Shown piece by piece: positions 35,636 to 45,555 of a stretch of 64,000 bases of DNA. The notes beneath the pieces were generated by a model. It saw nothing but the letters and a program-made list of their open reading frames with translations, made no database searches and was not told the DNA's origin. Source of the DNA: an uncultured Bacteroidales bacterium (lineage in GTDB: Bacteria; Bacteroidota; Bacteroidia; Bacteroidales; P3); contig ONCC01000011.1 of the NCBI GenBank assembly GCA_900316235.1, positions 1 to 64,000 on the forward strand, in the 5' to 3' direction. The position numbers and the translations under genes were made by a program. The number at the start of each line of letters is the position of its first letter. Position 1 is the first letter of the stretch.

Positions 35636-36760
35636 GTGAGCAAAGGAAACGAACTAAAACCCAGGATAGGTTTCTTTGGGCGTCGCAACGTGGGCAAGAG
35701 CACGATGATCAATTTTTTGACCGGACAGCAGATTGCCATCGTGAGCGACACCGCCGGGACGACTACCGACCCCGTGCGCAAGAGCATGGAGATTGGCGGC
35801 ATCGGTCCCGTGGTGCTCGTCGACACCGCCGGCATCGATGACGAAGGCGAGCTCGGAGCCCTACGCGTGGAGAAAAGTATGGCGGCGCTGGCCGAGGTCG
35901 ATTTGGCTCTATTACTCTATACGGAAGATAATTACGGAGAACCAGAGGAGCGAGTGGAACATTGGTGCACCGAGCATGGTACGCCGATAATCAAGGTGCT
36001 GACTAAGGTAGCACCTATCGACAAGGAAGAATTGATTGCCAAGATAAAGGAAGCGCTGCCTGAGAGTGCCTACCGCAGACGCTCGTTGCTAGGAGACATT
36101 ATCAATCAAGGAGATACCGTGGTGCTGGTGACACCTATCGACAGTTCGGCACCCGAAGGGAGAATGATACTGCCGCAGGTACAAGTGCTGCGTGACCTAA
36201 TGGACATTCACGCACAGGCATTCTTCTGCCAGCCCGAGGAGCTGCCGTCGACGCTGACAGCACTAAAAGAGCCACCTAGGCTAGTTGTCACTGACAGCCA
36301 AGCCTTTCAGATGGTGGCTGCCATCGTTCCTAACGATATTCCTCTCACCTCGTTCAGCGTAGTGCTGGCCAGACAGAAGGGCCTCTTTCCAGAGTATCTT
36401 GCTGGAACCAAAAAGATTGGCAAGCTGAAAGACGGCGACCATGTGCTACTGCTAGAGAGCTGCACCCACAATGTCACCTGTGAAGACATCGGCCGAGTGA
36501 AGCTGCCTGCCGCATTAAAGAAAGCGACGGGAAAAGAACTGGTGTGCGAGGTCATTGGCGGTCAGTCTCCATTACCTAAAGACCTGTCGCATTATGCGTT
36601 AGTAATACAATGTGGCGGTTGCGTGATTACTGCACAGCAAGTGAAAGCACGCCTACTGCCAGCTTTGGAGGCTGGTATCCCCGTGAGCAACTACGGCTTG
36701 GCACTCGCCTGGTGCAACGGCATCTTCGAACGAGCAACGAAAATTTTCAACAATGATTGA
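35636..36760 (+). CDS. hydF: [FeFe]-hydrogenase maturation GTPase HydF
   Basis: HydF is the scaffold and GTPase on which the H-cluster is built with HydE and HydG. P-loop GRRNVGKS lies near residue 14, followed by DTAGTTTDP and VDTAGIDDEGE. The cluster-binding C-terminal domain has ESCTHNVTCEDIGRVKLP and QCGGC, giving the three cysteine ligands. The GTG at 35636 (VSKGNELKPRIG) is chosen because the promoter at 35584 lies inside the longer frame. HydE, HydG and the hydrogenase are not in this window. folA overlaps its end by 8 bp. Confidence 0.93.
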   Translation: MSKGNELKPRIGFFGRRNVGKSTMINFLTGQQIAIVSDTAGTTTDPVRKSMEIGGIGPVVLVDTAGIDDEGELGALRVEKSMAALAEVDLALLLYTEDNYGEPEERVEHWCTEHGTPIIKVLTKVAPIDKEELIAKIKEALPESAYRRRSLLGDIINQGDTVVLVTPIDSSAPEGRMILPQVQVLRDLMDIHAQAFFCQPEELPSTLTALKEPPRLVVTDSQAFQMVAAIVPNDIPLTSFSVVLARQKGLFPEYLAGTKKIGKLKDGDHVLLLESCTHNVTCEDIGRVKLPAALKKATGKELVCEVIGGQSPLPKDLSHYALVIQCGGCVITAQQVKARLLPALEAGIPVSNYGLALAWCNGIFERATKIFNND

Positions 36761-37274
36761 TACAAACAAAAAACCGAATTTGAGTATCATCGTGGCGGTG
36801 GCAGAGAACCGCGCCATTGGCAAGAACAACGACCTGCTGTGGCATCTCAGCGACGACCTCAAACGTTTCAAGAAACTCACCACAGGGCACCCCGTTGTCA
36901 TGGGCCGTCGCACCTGGGAAAGTCTTCCAAAACGTCCCCTGCCAGGAAGACGCAACATCGTTTTTACACAAAACCCTGACTTCAAAGCTGAAGGAGCCGA
37001 AGTGGTGCATAGCGTGAACGGTCTCTTCGAGGCACTGAAAGATTGCGATGAAGAAGTCTTCATCATGGGTGGAGCAGCCATCTACAATCTGCTTCTCCCG
37101 TTCACCAACAGGCTGTATGTCACACGGGTATACCGTGATTTCGATGGCGATGTCTTCTTCCCGGTCATCGATATGTCGGAGTTCAACCTCGTAAAACTGA
37201 GCGACCCCATGTTCGATGAGGAAAGCGGACTGGATTATGCCTATGAAGAATACGACAGAAAGTTCAGAATATGA
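36753..37274 (+). CDS. folA: dihydrofolate reductase
   Basis: FolA reduces dihydrofolate to tetrahydrofolate with NADPH. The 173-residue protein has the N-terminal IIVAVAENRAIGKNNDLLWH, the acidic active-site residue in the helix DDLKRFKKLT, the NADPH-binding VVMGRRTWESLP and FIMGGAAIYNLLLP. The length is normal. It overlaps hydF by 8 bp and cinA by 4 bp. Confidence 0.97.
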   Translation: MIDTNKKPNLSIIVAVAENRAIGKNNDLLWHLSDDLKRFKKLTTGHPVVMGRRTWESLPKRPLPGRRNIVFTQNPDFKAEGAEVVHSVNGLFEALKDCDEEVFIMGGAAIYNLLLPFTNRLYVTRVYRDFDGDVFFPVIDMSEFNLVKLSDPMFDEESGLDYAYEEYDRKFRI

Positions 37275-38539
37275 ATGTTACGATAATTAATATCGGCGAC
37301 GAACTGCTTATCGGGCAGGTGGTCAATACCAATGCCTCGACCATGTCGAAGTTGCTTACTGAGGCGGGCATGGAGGTCCGCAAGACCATGGTGGTGGGCG
37401 ATGTCCATGACGACATTTGGGCTGCCGTCGACGAGGCCATGCACGAGAGCGACGCAGTGCTGGTCACCGGCGGCCTCGGCCCCACCAAAGACGACATTAC
37501 AAAGAAATTATTGTGTGAATATTTCAACTCTGAACTGGTTGAAAACGAGATGGCTCTACAGAATGTAAAGCGCATCTTCGAGAGCCGTGGCTACGAATTG
37601 ACACCCGTCAACCGCGCTCAGGCCCTCGTACCCCGCTGCTGCGAGGTCTTAAACAATGATTTGGGAACGGCACCCTGCATGTGGTTCGAACAAGGTGAAA
37701 GGTCAAAGGTGAAAGGTGAAAGGTTGTCTGTCTTGGTCTCTCTTCCTGGTGTGCCGTTCGAGATGGAATGGCTGATGCGTAACCGCGTGATACCAAAGTT
37801 GCAGGAGACTTTCAACACCGACATCATCCTCACCAAGAACATTCTGGTGCAGGGCATCGGCGAATCGTTCCTGAGTGACTTGATAGAACCATGGGAGTTG
37901 TCACTGCCGGAAAATGTCAAGCTGGCCTACCTGCCGGTGGCAGGACTGACCAAACTGCGGTTGACCTATCGGAGCAATCGGAATAATCTGAGTAATCTGA
38001 ATAATCTGACAGAAGGACTCTATACCCTTGCCGGCCAGTACATCGTTGGCGAGGACTGCGAGACCCTCGACGAGCTGGTGCACAAGACATTAATTGAAAA
38101 AGGCTTGACGTTGGCCACCGCCGAAAGTTGTACTGGAGGCAACATCGCCCGTCTGCTGACGGCCCAAGCGGGTGCTTCGGCCTACTTCAAGGGCGGTGTG
38201 GTGGCCTACAGCAATGAGGTGAAAGAGAACGCTCTCGGCGTAAAGCACAGCACCCTGGAGACACATGGAGCCGTGAGTGAGGAGACCGTCCGCGAGATGG
38301 TTGAGGGTGTGCGCGAACGCCTCGGTACCGACCTGGCCATAGCCACCACCGGCATCGCCGGCCCCGACGGCGGCACCAAGGAGAAGCCCGTGGGCACCGT
38401 GTGGATTGCCGTCGCCAACGCCAACGGCACCGAAGCCAAGCTGCTACAGTTCGGCGCCAACCGCCGCCAGCAGAACATCGACCGCAGCACCAACCAAGCC
38501 TTTGCAATGTTAATAAGACTGATATGCCAAAAGCTCTAA
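37271..38539 (+). CDS. cinA: CinA-family nicotinamide-nucleotide amidohydrolase (competence/damage-inducible protein)
   Basis: The N-terminal MoCF-like domain ([31 protein letters not shown]) is followed by the C-terminal PncC amidohydrolase domain ([48 protein letters not shown]). The protein recycles NMN to NaMN and repairs pyridine nucleotides. The 422-residue length is normal, but two low-complexity stretches written by short repeats interrupt it: [12 protein letters not shown] and [15 protein letters not shown]. It overlaps folA and the DUF486 gene. Confidence 0.95.
   Translation: MNVTIINIGDELLIGQVVNTNASTMSKLLTEAGMEVRKTMVVGDVHDDIWAAVDEAMHESDAVLVTGGLGPTKDDITKKLLCEYFNSELVENEMALQNVKRIFESRGYELTPVNRAQALVPRCCEVLNNDLGTAPCMWFEQGERSKVKGERLSVLVSLPGVPFEMEWLMRNRVIPKLQETFNTDIILTKNILVQGIGESFLSDLIEPWELSLPENVKLAYLPVAGLTKLRLTYRSNRNNLSNLNNLTEGLYTLAGQYIVGEDCETLDELVHKTLIEKGLTLATAESCTGGNIARLLTAQAGASAYFKGGVVAYSNEVKENALGVKHSTLETHGAVSEETVREMVEGVRERLGTDLAIATTGIAGPDGGTKEKPVGTVWIAVANANGTEAKLLQFGANRRQQNIDRSTNQAFAMLIRLICQKL
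37694..37728. repeat. heptamer array inside cinA (GGTGAAA)
   Basis: Units: GGTGAAA, GGTCAAA, GGTGAAA, GGTGAAA, GGTTGTC. They encode the charged insert after MWFEQ. A change by one unit would shift the frame of an otherwise conserved gene. Confidence 0.85.
37970..38014. repeat. nonamer array inside cinA (CTGAATAAT)
   Basis: Units: CGGAGCAAT, CGGAATAAT, CTGAGTAAT, CTGAATAAT, CTGACAGAA. They encode Asn/Leu/Ser-rich sequence between the two enzyme domains. Confidence 0.9.
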
Positions 38540-38901
38540 TCACCATCCTGCTGCTCATCGTCAGCAACATCTTCATGACCTTCGCCTGGTACGGCAACCT
38601 GAAGCTCACCGAGCTGAAGATCAACACCAACTGGCCGCTGATACTCATCATCCTCACCTCGTGGGGCGTGGCCTTCTTCGAGTACTCGTTCATGATACCC
38701 GCCAACCGCATAGGCAGCCAAATCAACGGCGGCCCCTTCTCGCTGATGCAGCTCAAGATACTGGCCGAGTGCATCTCGCTGACGGTCTTCACCGTCATCG
38801 TGGCCACCGTCTTCAAGGGCGAGCCTATCCGCTGGAACCACCTCGTCAGCTTTGGCTGCATCGTCCTGGCCGTGGTCTTCGCCTTCTGGAAAATAAAATG
38901 A
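38524..38901 (+). CDS. DUF486-family small membrane protein (DMT superfamily)
   Basis: The 125 residues form four membrane helices. Typical stretches are [28 protein letters not shown] and the closing [12 protein letters not shown], as in DUF486, a drug/metabolite-transporter relative. The substrate is unknown. The ATG at 38524 starts within the end of cinA; the frame is open further upstream only because it shadows cinA. It overlaps the next gene by 4 bp. Confidence 0.88.
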   Translation: MPKALITILLLIVSNIFMTFAWYGNLKLTELKINTNWPLILIILTSWGVAFFEYSFMIPANRIGSQINGGPFSLMQLKILAECISLTVFTVIVATVFKGEPIRWNHLVSFGCIVLAVVFAFWKIK

Positions 38902-40934
38902 GAAAGATTTATATGTTGCTGCTGCCGCTGTTGTTGGCAGCCTGCGCCACAAAGCCGGAGTGCGTGGAACTCACCGACTGGCAGTTCGAGTACAATGGGC
39001 AGTGGTATCCTGCCACCGTACCGGGATTCATCCATACCGACCTGATGGCCAACGAGATAATTGGAGATCCATATTATGGCACCAACGAGGATTCTGTGAA
39101 GTGGGTGGCAGACAGTTCCTGGTCGTATCGCACCACCATCTCTGGACACGACTTGCCCAAAGGTCCCCTTTACCTCGTCATGGAAGGGGTGGCGGGAAAT
39201 GCTTTGGTGCTTTGGGTGGCATATTGGGGAGACGGAGACCCCGATTGCGGCACCGAAACGGTGGACAATATGTTCACCGAAAATGTATTTGAAATCTCGA
39301 ATGGCACCCTCCAATATGACAGCATCATGATTGAGGTGTTCTTTGAACCTCTCGCCGATTCTCTTCTCGAGAGCTACTATGGGATAACCTTACCCGACCG
39401 GCGGGCTTTTACCCGCATAGCGCCTTATCAGCAGGGCTGGGACTGGGGGCCGAAGTTGCCTACCTGCGGGATATGGAAGCCGGTGTATATCACCAATAAA
39501 CGTCCGAATACTCAGAATACTCCGAGTATTCAGAATACTCCAAAAGTGGAACTCCGTCAGGAGCCCGATAGTATTGGTCAATCCTTCACTTTCTATAAAG
39601 ACGGAAAACCCATATTCATCAAGGGTGCCAACTGGATACCCATGCACTCGTTCCCAGTACTCGACAGTGCCAACCGAGCCCGCTACCGGCATCTGCTCTG
39701 CTCAGCCAAAGAGGCAGGATTCAACATGATTCGCGTATGGGGTGGCGGTATCTACGAGCACGACTACTTCTTTGACCTCTGCGATTCATTAGGCCTGATG
39801 GTGTGGATGGACTTCAATTTCAGCACCATGCTCTACCCAGACAACTTCGAGATGCTGGAAAGTATCAAAGAGGAAGCCGAGCAGAATATCAGAAGGATTG
39901 CCAAGCATCCCTGTATCGTCCTTTGGTGCGGCAACAACGAGGTGAAGAACGGCTGGGAAGATTGGGGATGGCAGGAGGTATACCACTGGACTCCAGAGCA
40001 GCGCAAAGGGTTGCAGCACGGTATCGATACCCTATTCGGTGAGAATGGAATTCTTGCAAACGCCGTGAAGGAGTGCGACCCACTGCAGCGCCCCTATATC
40101 ACCACTTCGCCGCTCTACGGCTGGGGGCACCCCGAGTGCGTCACTCACGGCGACAGCCACTACTGGGGCGTCTGGTGGGGCGAGGAACCTTTTGAGAAAT
40201 ATGCCGAGAAGACCGGCCGTTTTATGAGCGAGTACGGTTTCCAGTCCTATCCGATGATTACCACTTTGAAACGCGTCATCCCCGAAGACCAGCTTGACAT
40301 CGACTCCCCAGACATGAAGAATCATCAGAAACATGGCCGCGGCCGCGAGATTATTGACAAAGCCATGCGGCAGTACTACGGTTTCGACAGCAAGAGTCTC
40401 TCTCTAGAGAACTACTGCTATGTCTCCCAACTCCTCCAGGCATGGGGTACCGGCTATGGCATCTTTCAGCATATCAAACAACAGCCCCACTGTATGGGCA
40501 CACTATACTGGCAACTCAACGACTGTTGGCCCGTGGCTTCGTGGAGCAGCATCGACTTCTACGGCAACTGGAAAGCACTGCACTACAGAGTGAAAGAACT
40601 TTATACCGACGATGTCGACCTAGAGAAATGGGTACAATATTATAATGTATATCCCAAGGACCGCAAATACTCTGAACCGAAATACACGGTAAGTCAGGCG
40701 TGGCAGAGCGACGGGAGCCTGGTGGTGACACTCAAGGCCGAAACAGACCTCTACGACGTATACATCGATACCGACCCGCACATCGACGGGCATTTCACCC
40801 GGAACTTCGTTGACCTGAAGGCGGGGCAAGAAATCCGCACCCAATTCAATCCCGTCGACTCGAAAGCCGATGTGCGGAAGGTAAAAATAAAAGTAAAAAC
40901 GCTAAACGAGATTTACCTCTACAACGGCAAGTAA
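38898..40934 (+). CDS. GH2-family beta-mannosidase-like lipoprotein lacking its central domain
   Basis: This 678-residue lipoprotein (LLLAACATK) has an N-terminal sugar-binding sandwich ([16 protein letters not shown]) and a TIM-barrel catalytic domain. The acid/base Glu is in [12 protein letters not shown] (about 347) and the nucleophile in [11 protein letters not shown] (about 443). Such enzymes remove beta-mannose from N-glycans or mannans. Family members are usually about 850 residues. Here the immunoglobulin-like domain expected between GIWKPVYI and [14 protein letters not shown] is absent and a nonamer array sits at that junction. It overlaps rsmG tail to tail by 16 bp. Confidence 0.85.
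   Translation: MRKIYMLLLPLLLAACATKPECVELTDWQFEYNGQWYPATVPGFIHTDLMANEIIGDPYYGTNEDSVKWVADSSWSYRTTISGHDLPKGPLYLVMEGVAGNALVLWVAYWGDGDPDCGTETVDNMFTENVFEISNGTLQYDSIMIEVFFEPLADSLLESYYGITLPDRRAFTRIAPYQQGWDWGPKLPTCGIWKPVYITNKRPNTQNTPSIQNTPKVELRQEPDSIGQSFTFYKDGKPIFIKGANWIPMHSFPVLDSANRARYRHLLCSAKEAGFNMIRVWGGGIYEHDYFFDLCDSLGLMVWMDFNFSTMLYPDNFEMLESIKEEAEQNIRRIAKHPCIVLWCGNNEVKNGWEDWGWQEVYHWTPEQRKGLQHGIDTLFGENGILANAVKECDPLQRPYITTSPLYGWGHPECVTHGDSHYWGVWWGEEPFEKYAEKTGRFMSEYGFQSYPMITTLKRVIPEDQLDIDSPDMKNHQKHGRGREIIDKAMRQYYGFDSKSLSLENYCYVSQLLQAWGTGYGIFQHIKQQPHCMGTLYWQLNDCWPVASWSSIDFYGNWKALHYRVKELYTDDVDLEKWVQYYNVYPKDRKYSEPKYTVSQAWQSDGSLVVTLKAETDLYDVYIDTDPHIDGHFTRNFVDLKAGQEIRTQFNPVDSKADVRKVKIKVKTLNEIYLYNGK
39504..39548. 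repeat. nonamer array at a domain-loss junction in the GH2 gene
   Basis: Units: CCGAATACT, CAGAATACT, CCGAGTATT, CAGAATACT, CCAAAAGTG. They encode [16 protein letters not shown] exactly where a whole domain is missing compared with family members. Confidence 0.9.
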
Positions 40935-41539
40935 ATCACCTTTTTGGTCTCGAAGAACTCCTCGTCGAAGAAGTTACTGATGTCCCAAGTTTTGACCTTG
41001 TGACGGAAGGGGAAGAGTTCGTTTTGGAGGTCGCCGCCTTTTAAATACAATATTCCATTATGCAGGGGGTTGTACTGCGTCTTGGAGATTTTTTTCTTCA
41101 CCCAGGGGACGAATTCGCCCAGCGTGGTGACGGCGCGGGAGACCACAAAATCGTATTCGCCGTCCAGCTCCTCAGCGCGGATCTGCATAGCCTTGGTATT
41201 GGTGAGTCCGATGCGATTGATGACATCGGAGACCACCTTGATTTTCTTGCCAATGGAGTCGATGAGGGTAAAGCGGGCGTCGGGGAAGAGGATGGCGAGA
41301 GGGACCCCCGGGAAACCGCCGCCGGTGCCCACATCGAGAACCTCGCTCATGGGGGCGAAGGGCATCACCTTGGCGATGGCCAAGGAGTGGAGCACGTGGT
41401 GCTCATAGAAGTGCTCCATATCCTTGCGGGAGATGACGTTGATTTGAGCGTTCCACTCCCCGTACAAAGGCAACAGAGCGGCAAACTGCTCGCGTTGCCG
41501 CTCTGAGAGGTTGGGGAAATATTTTAGGATAACATCCAT
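40919..41539 (-). CDS. rsmG: 16S rRNA (guanine-527-N7)-methyltransferase
   Basis: RsmG methylates G527 of 16S rRNA. The 206-residue protein has the SAM-binding motif [19 protein letters not shown], followed by [14 protein letters not shown] and VVSRAVTTL. It starts with [20 protein letters not shown] upstream of the motif, as is usual. Its ATG shares one base with the rpoD stop (TAATG). Length and order match the family. Confidence 0.95.
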   Translation of the reverse strand: MDVILKYFPNLSERQREQFAALLPLYGEWNAQINVISRKDMEHFYEHHVLHSLAIAKVMPFAPMSEVLDVGTGGGFPGVPLAILFPDARFTLIDSIGKKIKVVSDVINRIGLTNTKAMQIRAEELDGEYDFVVSRAVTTLGEFVPWVKKKISKTQYNPLHNGILYLKGGDLQNELFPFRHKVKTWDISNFFDEEFFETKKVIYLPL

Positions 41540-42399
41540 TACAAATAAGCTTTCAGATGCTTGCTCTTGCTGCTGGATTTCAGACGCTTGATACCTTTCT
41601 CCTTGATTTGGCGGACGCGCTCGCGGGTGAGGTTGAACTTCATGGCGATCTCGTCGAGGCTGAGGGGGTGAGGGAGGCCGATGCCAAAATACATCTTGAT
41701 GACCTCGCGCTCGTACTCGGTCAGTGTGGAGAGGCTACGCTCGATTTCCTGGGAGAGGGATTCCTGCATGAGCTTGCTGTCAGTTGGGGGGGTATCCTCG
41801 TTGGGCAGCACGTCGACAAAATTGACATCCTCGTCGGAGGCGAGAGGGGCGTCGATGGAGACGTGGCGGCCGCTGATGCCCATGATAGCCTTGATTTTAT
41901 CCTCGGGGATGTCGAGCAGTTCGGCCAGTTCCTCCTCTGAAGGGGGGCGTTCGAGTTGCTGTTCGAGCTTGGAGATTTCCTTTTTGAGCTTGTTGAGGGC
42001 GCCGAGCTGGTTGGAGGGAAGGCGTACGATGCGTGAATTCTCGGCAATAGCCTGGAGGATGCTTTGGCGGATCCACCAGACAGCATAGGAGATGAACTTA
42101 AAGCCGCGTGTCTCGTCGAAGCGCTTGGCAGCCTTGATGAGGCCTACGTTGCCCTCGTTGATGAGGTCGGGGAGGGAGAGTCCCTGGTTTTGGTACTGCT
42201 TAGCCACAGAGACGACGAAGCGGAGGTTGGCCTTGGTGAGGCGCTCGAGGGCTGCCTGGTCGCCCTGCTTGATGCGCTGAGCGAGCTGGACCTCCTGCTC
42301 GGGGGTGAGGAGTTCCTCGCTGCAGATGTCCTGCAGATATTTATCCAACGACTTGATATCGCGGTTGGTAATGGAATGTGTAATCTTCAGTTGTCTCAT
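41539..42399 (-). CDS. rpoD: primary sigma factor RpoD (short Bacteroidetes form)
   Basis: At 286 residues this is the compact primary sigma factor typical of Bacteroidetes, lacking the long region 1.1 and spacer. Region 1.2 is [20 protein letters not shown]. Region 2 holds [20 protein letters not shown] and AVWWIRQSI, region 3 has [20 protein letters not shown], and region 4 has [20 protein letters not shown]. It should read the TAnnTTTG promoters seen throughout the window. rsmG follows. Confidence 0.97.
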   Translation of the reverse strand: MRQLKITHSITNRDIKSLDKYLQDICSEELLTPEQEVQLAQRIKQGDQAALERLTKANLRFVVSVAKQYQNQGLSLPDLINEGNVGLIKAAKRFDETRGFKFISYAVWWIRQSILQAIAENSRIVRLPSNQLGALNKLKKEISKLEQQLERPPSEEELAELLDIPEDKIKAIMGISGRHVSIDAPLASDEDVNFVDVLPNEDTPPTDSKLMQESLSQEIERSLSTLTEYEREVIKMYFGIGLPHPLSLDEIAMKFNLTRERVRQIKEKGIKRLKSSSKSKHLKAYL

Positions 42400-42582
42400 A
42401 CTTCACCTGTTTAAAAAACACCGATTTTATGATTCAATAACGCAGAAATAAATAAAATGTTACGTGGAGAGAATAATTTTTTTTGACAAGAGAGCAAATT
42501 TAACATTTTAGAAACCAATGCGGAAGGTGGTGAGTGGGAAAAATAGAGAGAAAAAAGAGAAATTTCCTAAAAGAATTTTGTG

Positions 42583-42590
42583 TATCTTTG
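42583..42590 (+). promoter_or_regulatory. promoter -7 box of the lipoprotein gene
   Basis: TATCTTTG followed by CA, 27 bp before the ATG at 42618. The frame open upstream of this site is therefore not translated. Confidence 0.8.
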
Positions 42591-42617
42591 CAGCCGAAAC
42601 AACAAAAAAAGACAACA

Positions 42618-43094
42618 ATGAAAAGAATCTCGTTAATCATGCTTGTGGCCGCAGTGGTGGGGCTGACCGTCACGTCGTGCCGCAAGGAGCCCCACGACGC
42701 CTACCTAGAGAGTTCGGGCACGCGGGTGAAGGAAGTCACCATCAAAGGGTCGGACTGGGTTACCGACGACCCGACCGTCAAATACGCCTATAAAAACGTC
42801 GACTGGGAGGTTCTGACGGACCATGTGGTATATGACGGCAATGTCAACGTCTACGTTTATGAGAACGGACACCAGTGCCCGCTACCCTACGTGTATCCCA
42901 TGGGATTTGTCACCTATACCGACGGGACCACCGACTTCCTGGTGGAGAACCTCCGCTTCAACGTTGAAACGGGACGTGTCACCATCATCATGCAGGACAT
43001 GGACGAGAGTGTCCCCGACCTGGGATATAACACTCCTGAGATGACCTTCCGCATCGTTGCCACCGCTCCCATCAACTACATCATCCAGCAGTAA
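42618..43094 (+). CDS. small lipoprotein of unknown function
   Basis: The 158 residues start with a lipoprotein signal (LTVTSCRKE). The mature part is beta-rich with a likely immunoglobulin-type fold (WEVLTDHVVYDGNVNVYVYE, FLVENLRFNVETGRVTIIMQ) and has no catalytic motif. It stands alone, with its own promoter and a strong terminator. Confidence 0.8.
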   Translation: MKRISLIMLVAAVVGLTVTSCRKEPHDAYLESSGTRVKEVTIKGSDWVTDDPTVKYAYKNVDWEVLTDHVVYDGNVNVYVYENGHQCPLPYVYPMGFVTYTDGTTDFLVENLRFNVETGRVTIIMQDMDESVPDLGYNTPEMTFRIVATAPINYIIQQ

Positions 43095-43113
43095 AAGAGA
43101 AAGAATAAAAAAG

Positions 43114-43142
43114 AAGCCGCCATTTTGAGGCGGCTTTTTTTA
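43114..43142. terminator. bidirectional intrinsic terminator
   Basis: AAGCCGCC (43114-43121) pairs perfectly with GGCGGCTT (43129-43136) around ATTTTGA, followed by a T-run. It ends the lipoprotein transcript. The complementary side, preceded by an A-rich stretch, also serves folD, whose stop codon overlaps it. Confidence 0.9.
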
Positions 43143-44018
43143 TTTTTGTTCGTGGCGGTGGTAGGCCTGGAGGGTATTTTGGAGGAGTGACACGATGGTC
43201 AGCGGTCCCACGCCGCCGGGGACGGGCGTCACCCAGCTGCATTTCTTATCCACCTCCGAGTGCTTCACATCGCCAATCACACGGTATCCGTTTTTCTTCG
43301 TCGCATCGTCCACACGATGGATTCCCACATCGACCAGCACAGCGCCCTCTTTCACCATATCGGCGGTAACAAACTCCGCCTTCCCAATGGCAACCACCAG
43401 AATATCAGCCTGGAGACAGAGCTCCTTCAGATTCTGTGTCTTGCTGTGACACATGGTAACGGTGCAATCGAAACCCTTGCGGCTCAACAGATTGGCAGCA
43501 GGAGTACCCACGATATTGCTTCGACCAAGCACCACACAATGCTTGCCAGCCGTTTCGATATTGTAGCGCTTCAATAACGTGCATATTCCCATGGGGGTAG
43601 CGGGGATGAAACACTCCTCACCAAGCACCATGCGACCGATGTTAACAGGAGTGAAGCCATCGACATCCTTGTCGGGCGAGATGGCGTCGATAACTTTCTG
43701 TTCATTGATATGCTTGGGCAGCGGCAACTGAACGATAAATCCGTCGATATCGGGATCATTATTCAGAAAATCAATCGTTTCCAGCAGTTGAGCCTCCGTC
43801 GTGCTTTCCGGCATACGATAGACGCTCGAGGTGAAGCCCACCTCGTGACTCGACTTCTCCTTGTTGGCGACGTAGGTCTTGCTCGCCCCGTCCTCACCCA
43901 CGATTACAGCGGCCAAATGCGGTGCACGGTGACCTTCGGCGGTCAGTTTGCGCACCTCGTTGGCTATTTCATCCTTGATTTGCAAAGCCAGTGCTTTGCC
44001 ATCCAATAATTCTGTCAT
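43140..44018 (-). CDS. folD: methylene-THF dehydrogenase / methenyl-THF cyclohydrolase
   Basis: FolD interconverts methylene- and formyl-THF with NADP+. The 292-residue protein has the catalytic [17 protein letters not shown] (active-site Lys), the folate motif [20 protein letters not shown] and the nucleotide site [17 protein letters not shown], and ends [18 protein letters not shown]. It lies 12 bp behind ffh on the same strand. Confidence 0.98.
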   Translation of the reverse strand: MTELLDGKALALQIKDEIANEVRKLTAEGHRAPHLAAVIVGEDGASKTYVANKEKSSHEVGFTSSVYRMPESTTEAQLLETIDFLNNDPDIDGFIVQLPLPKHINEQKVIDAISPDKDVDGFTPVNIGRMVLGEECFIPATPMGICTLLKRYNIETAGKHCVVLGRSNIVGTPAANLLSRKGFDCTVTMCHSKTQNLKELCLQADILVVAIGKAEFVTADMVKEGAVLVDVGIHRVDDATKKNGYRVIGDVKHSEVDKKCSWVTPVPGGVGPLTIVSLLQNTLQAYHRHEQK

Positions 44019-44030
44019 ATATATAGTTTT

Positions 44031-45350
44031 TTATCTTCTCTTTCGCATGGGCAGTTTGCCACCATTTTTCTGAACCATCTTCATCATCTTGCGGGTATCC
44101 TCAAACTGCTTGAGGAAGCGATTCAATTCCTGTATGCTACGTCCGCTACCGGCAGCGATGCGCTGCTTGCGGCTACCGTTGAGGCAGGAGGGGTTCTGCC
44201 GCTCATAGGGCGTCATGGACCCTATCATCGCCTCTATCGGCACGAAAGCATCGTCGCTGATTTCCACATCCTTCGTCAACTTACTCATTCCCGGAATCAT
44301 ACCTATTAGATCCTTCATCGAACCCATCTTCTTGATTTGATCCATCTGGCTCAGGAAATCCTCGAAATTGTACTCGTTGCGCATCAACTTCTTGGAAATC
44401 TTCCTTGCCTCCATCTCATCATACTGTTCCTGAGCCCTTTCCACGAGACTCACCACATCGCCCATACCCAGAATGCGGTTGGCCATACGGTCGGGATGGA
44501 ACACATCCAGGGCGTCCATCTTCTCACCGATACCGACAAATTTAATGGGCTTCTGAACCGTATAGCGGATGGTGAGAGCGGCACCGCCGCGGGTATCGCC
44601 ATCGAGCTTCGTCAACACAACGCCATCGAAATCAATGCGGTCATTGAAAGCCTTAGCCGTGTTCACGGCATCCTGACCTGTCATCGAGTCCACCACAAAG
44701 AGCGTCTCCTGAGGCTGCAACTCCTTCTTCAGGGCCGCAATCTCATCCATCATCTCTTCGTCAACTGCCAAACGGCCGGCGGTATCAACAATAACCACGT
44801 TATATCCACGTCCTTTTGCCTCATTGACAGCATGTTTTGCAATCTCAACGGGATTCTTGTTGCCCTCCTCGGTGTAGACAGGCACCTGTACCTGCTCACC
44901 CAGTGTCTGCAACTGGCTGATAGCGGCAGGACGATAAACGTCACCCGCCACCAGCATCACACCCTTGCCCTTCTTGGTTTTCAGGTAGTTGGCCAACTTA
45001 GCGCTGAAGGTGGTCTTACCGGAACCCTGCAGTCCGGCAATAAGCACGATGGCAGGTTGTCCCTTGACGTTGATTTCCACAGCCTCTGAGCCCATCAGCT
45101 CGGTAAGTTTCTCATGGACAATCTTCACCATCAACTGGCCGGGCTCAATACTCTGGATGACGTTGCGGCCTAAAGCCTCAGCCTTCACCTTGTCGGTGAA
45201 CTCCTTGGCGATGGGATAACTCACGTCGGCGTCCAACAACGCCTTGCGGACCTCCTTGACGGTCTCCGCAACATTGATATCAGTAATGCTTCCCTTACCC
45301 TTTAGGGTATGTAAAGCTTTCTCTATCTTACTACTAAGGTTCTCAAACAT
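44031..45350 (-). CDS. ffh: signal recognition particle protein Ffh
   Basis: Ffh binds signal peptides and 4.5S RNA and delivers ribosomes to FtsY. The 439-residue protein has the N domain, the G domain with GLQGSGKTT, DVYRPAAISQL, VDTAGRLAVDEEMM, TKLDGDTRGG and GIGEKMDAL, and a shorter M domain with GMIPGMSKL and NPSCLNGSRKQRIAAGSG. Its own promoter lies upstream. folD follows. Confidence 0.98.
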   Translation of the reverse strand: MFENLSSKIEKALHTLKGKGSITDINVAETVKEVRKALLDADVSYPIAKEFTDKVKAEALGRNVIQSIEPGQLMVKIVHEKLTELMGSEAVEINVKGQPAIVLIAGLQGSGKTTFSAKLANYLKTKKGKGVMLVAGDVYRPAAISQLQTLGEQVQVPVYTEEGNKNPVEIAKHAVNEAKGRGYNVVIVDTAGRLAVDEEMMDEIAALKKELQPQETLFVVDSMTGQDAVNTAKAFNDRIDFDGVVLTKLDGDTRGGAALTIRYTVQKPIKFVGIGEKMDALDVFHPDRMANRILGMGDVVSLVERAQEQYDEMEARKISKKLMRNEYNFEDFLSQMDQIKKMGSMKDLIGMIPGMSKLTKDVEISDDAFVPIEAMIGSMTPYERQNPSCLNGSRKQRIAAGSGRSIQELNRFLKQFEDTRKMMKMVQKNGGKLPMRKRR

Positions 45351-45377
45351 AATCTACCCTACATTATTTTTCCGCTG

Positions 45378-45385
45378 CAAAAATA
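45378..45385 (-). promoter_or_regulatory. promoter -7 box of ffh
   Basis: TATTTTTG followed by CA is read on the minus strand, giving a leader of about 20-25 nt before the ATG at 45350. Confidence 0.75.
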
Positions 45386-45448
45386 CGAAAAAAGACCGAA
45401 CCGACAAAATGAAAAAAACAACAAAAATCAACTTAACACTAACTTACT

Positions 45449-45535
45449 GATAACCACCTATCAAGTCCCTACCAACTCCTACCCAACTCCTACCGTGGTA
45501 GGAGTTGGAAGGGAGATGGGTAGGAGATGGTAAGG
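45449..45535. repeat. intergenic 11-mer array, copy E
   Basis: Units of the type TACCAACTCC lead to CCAACTCCTACC (45483-45494), GT, and its perfect inverse (45497-45508), then decayed inverse units (GGGAGATGGGTAGGAGATGG). It lies between radA and the ffh promoter. Confidence 0.9.
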
Positions 45536-45555
45536 CAAAAGCCCAAAGTCAAACC

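Noticed and set aside
38661..38897. Upstream extension of the GH2 gene
   Set aside because: The extension is the shadow of the DUF486 gene. The ATG at 38898 gives a clean lipoprotein signal.
44750..45089. Frames antisense to ffh
   Set aside because: Shadows of conserved codons; no independent signals.
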